From Sipunculus nudus (lineage: Eukaryota; Annelida; Sipuncula; Golfingiida; Sipunculidae): a stretch of DNA of 64,000 nt. Numbering within the stretch: the first letter of the stretch is position 1; the number at the start of each line of letters is the position of its first letter. Both the position numbers and the translations under genes were made by a program. Under the pieces are notes generated by a model that made no database searches, was not told the DNA's origin, and worked only from the letters and a program-made list of their open reading frames with translations. Below, in pieces: positions 58,416 through 64,000 of the stretch. Where the stretch lies: the NCBI GenBank assembly GCA_026874595.1, contig CM049313.1:11653508-11717507 (forward strand), given 5' to 3'.

Positions 58416-61400
58416 CTGAACAATACAATTAAATTTCACCTAATATACATCCAAAGCTGCATAAATTTTTCTGGTTTATACGTTGGATTAAGACAAAGAA
58501 GAGAAATTTAAATTTTTAAATTTTTCCGCGAGCATGCGGATTCCGCGTGTTCGGATCCTATATATATTCCAGAAACGCAAACATTATCATTTTAAAAGGG
58601 TACACGTAATTACAGGTGTGCGCAGTTCTCACATTTGATTAAGATATAACCTGGTAATAAAAGTCTCCAGTGCCAGTACTGTGATTTTTGTTGAAATAAA
58701 ATTAAAAATGCGACCCGTGGACCATGGGTGTGTACATTCTAATAACAAAAAACTTTGAAGTACATATTACAGTCAATTATATTGTATATTAATTCCCCTT
58801 ATAACAGTGCATGCCTAAAGCATATATCGGTGAGTGAAAATAGGACACATATCGTGCAAATAGCAATAACTCATTTGAAGATTTGTAATCTAAGTTGAAC
58901 TTAAACAATGTAAGAAACACACTTAACAGACGATCAAATTATTTTCAATAGACTGTTGAATAAGCAAACCGGTTTAAAAAAAAAGAAATCCAGAAATATA
59001 TCAATTAATAATGCTTACCGGAATATTCCGTTTCACAGTCTGGCGGTTGTTTGCACACATCGGTCAACGGGATGTATTGGTATTCGGCTGATCTGAATCT
59101 AGATAAAGCCCTCAGAATTTGCGCAAATATGCCATCGCTGGTTTTCTTTCCCTGTTCTTTCTCTCTTGTGCCCCACGACAAATCATGCATATTGATCATA
59201 GCAAATAGTACTAAAAAGAGATACATGCTCGGGATTAGAAGAAAATAGATGAACCCGGTGAAGATGCAGCCAAACTCCTGAGGGTGTACACAAGCCGCCA
59301 GTACAAAGGTCCCGGCCACGAAGAAGAAAAAGAATGAAATGGGGGAACACAGGCCCTCCCTGACGAGCTGCGTCACAATCCCAATCAAAACCACGAACTG
59401 TAGTAGGGCATAGGCTAGGGTCAGGATACGAGCTAGGGTTAGCTGAAAGAACGAATTGATAGCGACTTTCAAGACTCAACATTAATAGTAGTGAGTTGCC
59501 AAAGTAATGTTACCTATATTAAAACAAGGTGTTAATTGTAGATTTAACGTTCTGATTCTCTACGAAATTCGGCAATATATTGATATTTCTTGCAGGTTAA
59601 AGGATAATTTTGATAGAATTTTGTCTTTTATGGTATCTGCGAGTATCAAAGCATGTTTCTATAAGTTCTTACCTGTAGACTGGAGCTGCCTTTGAAGCAC
59701 ACTAGTGTGAACGCTAATACAGGAATGGCGTTGAGTATAATTGCAGTAACAATACTGAGTCCCTGACTGGAGAAAGCTGCCTGCAATTTACATTAGTGAA
59801 TATACAAAGCCTGCCCATGCACCATTGCAAGAAGCACCTAAAAATTGGGCAGGTCAGAATGGCTCCTCAACAAGTTTCTGAATCTTCTCATACAAACTAC
59901 GTTCTTCATTAATAAGGGGAAGTACCGAGTGAGTGAGAGAGAGAGAGAGTAACAGAAGTTCATGTCTTGGAAAAGGAACTTATGGGGAAGTACAGAGAGA
60001 GAGAGAGGGGGGGGGAGAGAGTATCAGAAGTCTTGGGGCAGGAACAGGTTTATCCATCTATGCACCTAACAGCCTGTCTTATATAAAGTAAAGGACAATT
60101 TTGATTTTTTTTTGGGGGGGGGGAATGTTTGATCCGGTATAAGTTACAAAGAAAATGTTTGTCTTTCAGAATATTGACTTATGCTACACAACTATCTCGA
60201 GGATAAAATAATTATTTTGAAATGTAAAGTGACTTACGTGTAAAGCTCCCGATATCATAAGAAAGATAGTCCCTGGTCCGAACATCGACATGATAAAGAG
60301 AAAGATTTGATAAGCCAAATAGAACAATGATACGTGGGCATTCCGTTTGTAGGTAGTTTTCCAGTCCCATAACAAGTCTTTGATGTTCACCATGGTAGAT
60401 GGAGCCCAACGGCGACGCTGCTTGAAAAAATCCCCGAGGCCTGTAAAATAAAGTAAATTTTATGTAGCGTATCACTTGGGCATATGTTTTTTTTTTTTAA
60501 CCAGACACCCTTGTATCAGGGCATACCTAGACTACCGATAGGTTTCCACAGTGGTTGTATAAGTCTTAACTGAACAAACTTACTTTAGATATTTTTATTT
60601 TTGATTTTTTTTTACTTCCTTTGTTAATGCTGGCTTAGTTGATAAGCTAAGTACTCTGTAAACTGTAGAAATCTATTCTCGTTTCGGTTTTCGTGACAGG
60701 GCGGGAACACAATTATCCTGGCGTTAACCAGGTTATGTGTAACGTAACTGCGGTTCCCGGGTGTGTATCACTGTGGAATCGCCCCCCCCCCCCCTTAAGG
60801 CGCAATTGTTTATAAGTGAAACTCGAATGTTCGGTAAAGTCTTCCCACCGAGTCCAAAGAGCGCTCGCTCCTCGGCTGAGATTCTAACTCAAGATTTCCC
60901 AGCTATGAGCCATGTGCTGTATCCTTAAACCATAGAAGCCGATGATTGTTGTACAATCATTGAATCTGTCAAGATTTGACAGCTTGTTTACGATAAGTTA
61001 ATTATATATTTGTAGAAATTTCACCAAACAGAGAATTCCTGGAAAGTTATAGACCCCCAAATTTCAGATTGAATCACATGGCGTGCTGTTAGCACATAAC
61101 AACTGTGTGTTTGATGTAAAGTTAGAGAAGAAATATTAGTTCTGGTTTGTGGTATTCTTGCAATGTCCCCTTGTTATATTTCGGGTTATTTTTTTGGCCC
61201 AGTGTATGTTGTCTGGGGTTGTATATATATGTTTATGTGTGAGGCTATTTGATTTTTTAATACTGTGTAATCTTGCAGGACTATACTGGAATTGTAAACT
61301 GTGGCCTTAATTGTTACAAAAGAGAGTTTTTTTATCAATATTGTTGAGAACTTTGGTCTGGGGAAATGACTGATTGATCACACTTGGGAAAATGATCTGG

Positions 61401-63877
61401 CAAGAACTCTGGTGTCGGGGCAGGTATGCGCTATTTGAGAATCATTACACCAGCGTGCTAAGAATAGGTCTTCCGTTGTTCCTATTATGGCTCAGAATTG
61501 TCATAAATGTATCAAGTTCGTATGTAAAGGTCTTACTTTCTGGAACAAATGTTCTTGCGTCAGCGGCAGCACAGTAATCCACACGGTAGCCATGTTTGAT
61601 CAGTAGAGTACACAACCAGCGGTCTTCCCCTTAAAGGTATAATTGCACTTTCTTTCACCATAGGCCTATTCCAAGGCGTTCAGTGAAATATAACTCATTG
61701 TATTGTTACAATTAACTTTCATTTTTATCTTAATAATACTGTTAATCTGTTGACATATTTGTGTTTTTTTGTGTTAACTTATGTAATTAATTATTTGTTC
61801 ACCTGACATTAAAACTGGGCTCTTTACAGAATCTTTATGTAAGATAGACATTTCCTTATGAAAAGAAGTCTTCGGAAGTAGCCTACCCAAATCATATTGC
61901 AAATGCTGTTCTGGTTCAGTTGGTAGAGTCGAATATATATCCAGTACTGAAGGATTTCCTTTCACTAAAGCTGAGCCTCGAAACATGCTGAAACAACCGG
62001 GACTACACAATACACAGCCGAAAACGTGCTCTGTCGCCTTCTGCAGCCAGTTGCCGATGGCATATTCAAAGACCTGGTACCAGTATGTTACTCCTGCGAA
62101 ACGCACCAAATAATGATAATTATGACAATGATAATATTAATAATAACAAAAAAATAGAACAATAATAGTAGGAGTAAATGCAACTTTGGTCAGTGTTCGT
62201 TTAAGGATCGTGGTTTGTCTAATCTGAGCAGAAGCAGTTCAGCATGACCCAATTTCTTTATTGCGGACTGCCTACCTGACGACCTTTTGTGTTGAGGGTT
62301 AAGGTTTTAACACTAGTCAATTGACAGCTTTGTTGATGTAGATCTAATTTTACAGGTGGTTCAATTTTTAGATTGTTTGAGACTTTTTTTTCGTAAGATA
62401 TGTAAATAAGCTTTATGTGTCTATATTGTATTTGAGCATTTTCAGCGTATCCTGCAACATTGTCCAATCTGTATCTTTAATTGGTTTAATAAACAATCCA
62501 AGAATATATGTTTGCTTTGACCCTAAATTCCAACAATATAAGGTGTTATGCATCACACTCTGGTGTGAATTTTATATTTTTTCCCAATTTCCATTTACAA
62601 AATTAAAATCAATAAAGTGTTGAAAACGGCTCCAAATTAATAATACCAAGTCTTCACACAACGAACATGTGTTGAAGTTTTCAAAAGTTCTAAAATGGGT
62701 TATGTTGTTTATGTGCATACCATACTTTTGTCTAAATCTTTAGTTGTGCCCATGGAATTCTGAATCAAATTAAAGGGGATCTTAATTTTAACTGCCCAGT
62801 TTTTAAGAGGATCAAAAGGAGTTACCACTTCCTACTGGTTTAATTCTTCCGCAGACAGCTCCAAGGTCATTCTCCTTCTCCATCATGTCCACCAGCAACT
62901 CCACAGAACTTGGTTCAAAGTCAACATCACCATCAAGCGCCAACAGATACACATCTCGTTCTTGACATTTCTCCTTCTCGCAGTATCCCATGATATAGTT
63001 CATGTACATGACCTGGTAAAAAAGTACATACAATATTCACTTAAGGCAGAAACAAGGTATAGTTCTCAGGCATTATTATTCTCAGAAATCAGTGGGGGCG
63101 GGCAATATTTTATTTTTTACCCTTTTTTGCAGGTTTCGCTAAAAATGTCATATGAACAGAGAAAAGCATACAAATAACATATTTTTTGGCTTAACAGGTA
63201 AAAGAACTATATAACAAAGGAAATCGTATTAAAATTGTATTATTTTATCTTCTTGAAAGATGAAAATCAAAACAAAAATTTTGCGGGAGGTAAAAATAGA
63301 CGCGGGCGGAGCCTGAGAACCATATCTTTTATTTGTTTTGGCCTAACATTGATTTTATTAACTCCGTTTCAGGCCGTATTGATGTCAAAACAAAACACCC
63401 AGACATATTGTTTTTGTTTATTGAGGAGCATTAAAGTTACTTGAGGTAATGGTGAGAAGGAGGAATACTGATGCTACACCTGCTCTCCATTTTTTTTACA
63501 AAATAATTCATTCTTGTTATTTGCTGAAAATAACATGAACGCTTCCAGATTGACGGAAGTGATATTTTCATTTAAGCCAGCATTTTTTATTATCTTGTTC
63601 CTGTAATTGACACAGGAGAGAAATGCAGTTTGAAGTGACACATTGGTTTGGACTATATATTATATACTTACTTGCTACGGTATTCCTAACTCTGATTTGT
63701 TCGAACATATGACATTTTATTAGAACAGTAATGTTACAGTGACTAACTTGACTCCATCTCTTCTTGACCTTGATCCGGACTTTGTCCTTGAGATGGGCGA
63801 CTACCTTGGTGCCATGTTTCAGCTCCCACGTTGTACAACCACCATATAGCGTGGAGCAAGATGCACTTGACTTTACC
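57892..63877 (-). CDS. CHS: Chitin synthase, eight exons visible (5' and 3' ends missing)
   Basis: Eight exons on the - strand join in phase: 63877-63748, 63012-62826, 62093-61887, 61629-61537, 60440-60238, 59780-59673, 59442-59019 and 58415-57892, all with GT-AG borders. They encode about 625 residues from the glycosyltransferase (GT2) core to the C-terminal membrane region. Landmarks in order are KKRWSQV, LALDGDVDFEP (nucleotide-sugar Asp), CSPGCFSMFRG, GEDRWLC (catalytic EDRW), QRRRWAPST (product-binding QRRRW), five membrane spans, SWGTREK (the WGTRE block of animal chitin synthases), then two further spans. The enzyme polymerises UDP-GlcNAc into chitin at the plasma membrane. The N-terminal part lies beyond position 64000. 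The last exon has a frame break at a T7 run (57969-57975). Confidence 0.93.
59019..59442 (-). CDS. CHS: Chitin synthase exon g (three spans and WGTRE)
   Basis: Begins after TTCTTTCAG with LTLARILTLAYALLQFVVLI. Further spans are FFFFFVAGTFVLAACVH and FIYFLLIPSMYLFLVLFAMI, followed by NMHDLSWGTREKEQGKK. It ends TCCG|GTAAGC in phase 1. SWGTRE is essential in animal chitin synthases. Confidence 0.92.
59673..59780 (-). CDS. CHS: Chitin synthase exon f (membrane span)
   Basis: A 36-codon exon between AATTGCAG and GTAAGA, phase 0 at both sides: AAFSSQGLSIVTAIILNAIP followed by VLAFTLVCFKGSSSLQ. It supplies the second membrane span of the C-terminal half. Confidence 0.85.
60238..60440 (-). CDS. CHS: Chitin synthase exon e (QRRRW and first span)
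   Basis: TTTTACAG|GCCTC starts the exon: LGDFFKQRRRWAPSTMVNIK, DLLWDWKTTYK, then a hydrophobic span (LAYQIFLFIMSMFGPGTIFL). It ends CAC|GTAAGT in phase 0. QRRRW contacts the growing chain. Confidence 0.92.
61537..61629 (-). CDS. CHS: Chitin synthase exon d (EDRW)
   Basis: A 93-bp exon encoding GEDRWLCTLLIKHGYRVDY and CAAADARTFVPE; it starts after TTTAAG and ends A|GTAAGA. EDRW holds the catalytic base of family-2 chitin synthases. It is too short to stand out as an open frame by itself, and was found by following the protein and the splice sites. Confidence 0.85.
61887..62093 (-). CDS. CHS: Chitin synthase exon c
   Basis: Reads VTYWYQVFEYAIGNWLQKAT, EHVFGCVLCSPGCFSMFRGS, then QYDLG, ending G|GTAGGC in phase 1. 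CSPGCFS.FRG is a conserved chitin synthase signature. Confidence 0.9.
62826..63012 (-). CDS. CHS: Chitin synthase exon b (DGD block)
   Basis: CCAG|GTCATG starts in phase 0: VMYMNYIMGY, YLLALDGDVDFEPSSVELL, CGRIKPVGSG. The exon ends G|GTAACT in phase 1. DGD is the metal/UDP-sugar site of GT2 enzymes. Confidence 0.9.
63748..63877 (-). CDS. CHS: Chitin synthase exon a (most 5' visible)
   Basis: Acceptor TTTTCTAG ends at 63878. One base completes the previous codon, then VKSSASCSTLYGGC and KVVAHLKDKVRIKVKKRWSQ follow, ending CAA|GTTAGT in phase 0. It covers the conserved YGG..HLKDK.RI..KKRWSQ region just before the DGD block. Confidence 0.85.
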
Positions 63878-64000
63878 CTAGAAAATTAACGAGAAACGTA
63901 TATACAATACAGGATTTTCTGACGAGCTCGTGTAAAAAGAAGACAATGTTACGTCGTAAACCACAATCCACTATTTAATTAATTGATTAATACACTAAAA

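Overview
This is AT-rich, repeat-rich animal DNA. It most likely comes from a lophotrochozoan, and a bivalve mollusc is the best guess. The basis is two intron-containing genes with canonical GT-AG junctions, an animal-type chitin synthase, tRNA-derived SINE-like repeats, many small DNA-transposon derivatives, satellites and long (TA)n, (CT)n and (GA)n tracts. No operons, ribosome binding sites or CRISPR arrays are present. The species call is inference. The gene and repeat calls come from reading the sequence and from recalled family knowledge; no database search was run.

Layout. 1-5.4 kb holds repeats only: a palindrome-bearing MITE copy, a SINE-like copy, a 265-bp tandem duplication and a TTAA-flanked MITE. 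5.4-10.3 kb holds a complete two-exon gene on the + strand for a 372-residue seven-transmembrane receptor; its 3.76-kb intron is filled with repeats. 10.3-26 kb has no recognised gene. It contains MITEs, microsatellites, a satellite of about 325-353 bp per unit (20.46-21.98 kb) and one orphan exon-like segment on the - strand (23.54-23.76 kb). 26.26-32.38 kb is a decayed LTR retrotransposon on the - strand whose pol order is protease, integrase, reverse transcriptase, RNase H. That order and its SCAN-like gag point to the Gmr1 lineage of Ty3/gypsy. 32.4-57.9 kb is again gene-poor: a truncated LTR of the same retrotransposon family (41.1-41.8 kb), a 145-bp satellite (51.95-52.68 kb), a TTAA MITE (38.97-39.35 kb), a hAT-type MITE with perfect 8-bp target duplications (54.96-55.80 kb), and a candidate 2.5-kb element with inverted motif arrays around a broken SGNH-hydrolase-like exon (46.67-49.24 kb). 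57.9-63.9 kb carries eight exons of a chitin synthase on the - strand. Its 5' part lies beyond the right edge and its last exon or exons were not found.

How the parts relate. The two host genes show no sign of working together: one is a surface receptor, the other a plasma-membrane polysaccharide synthase probably used for shell or cuticle chitin. Most of the window is a record of repeat activity. The same families recur in both orientations. The satellite family seems to flank the retrotransposon on at least one side. Two apparent coding breaks (chitin synthase, SGNH-like exon) fall at 7-base homopolymers, so assembly error must be excluded before calling either one a real mutation.
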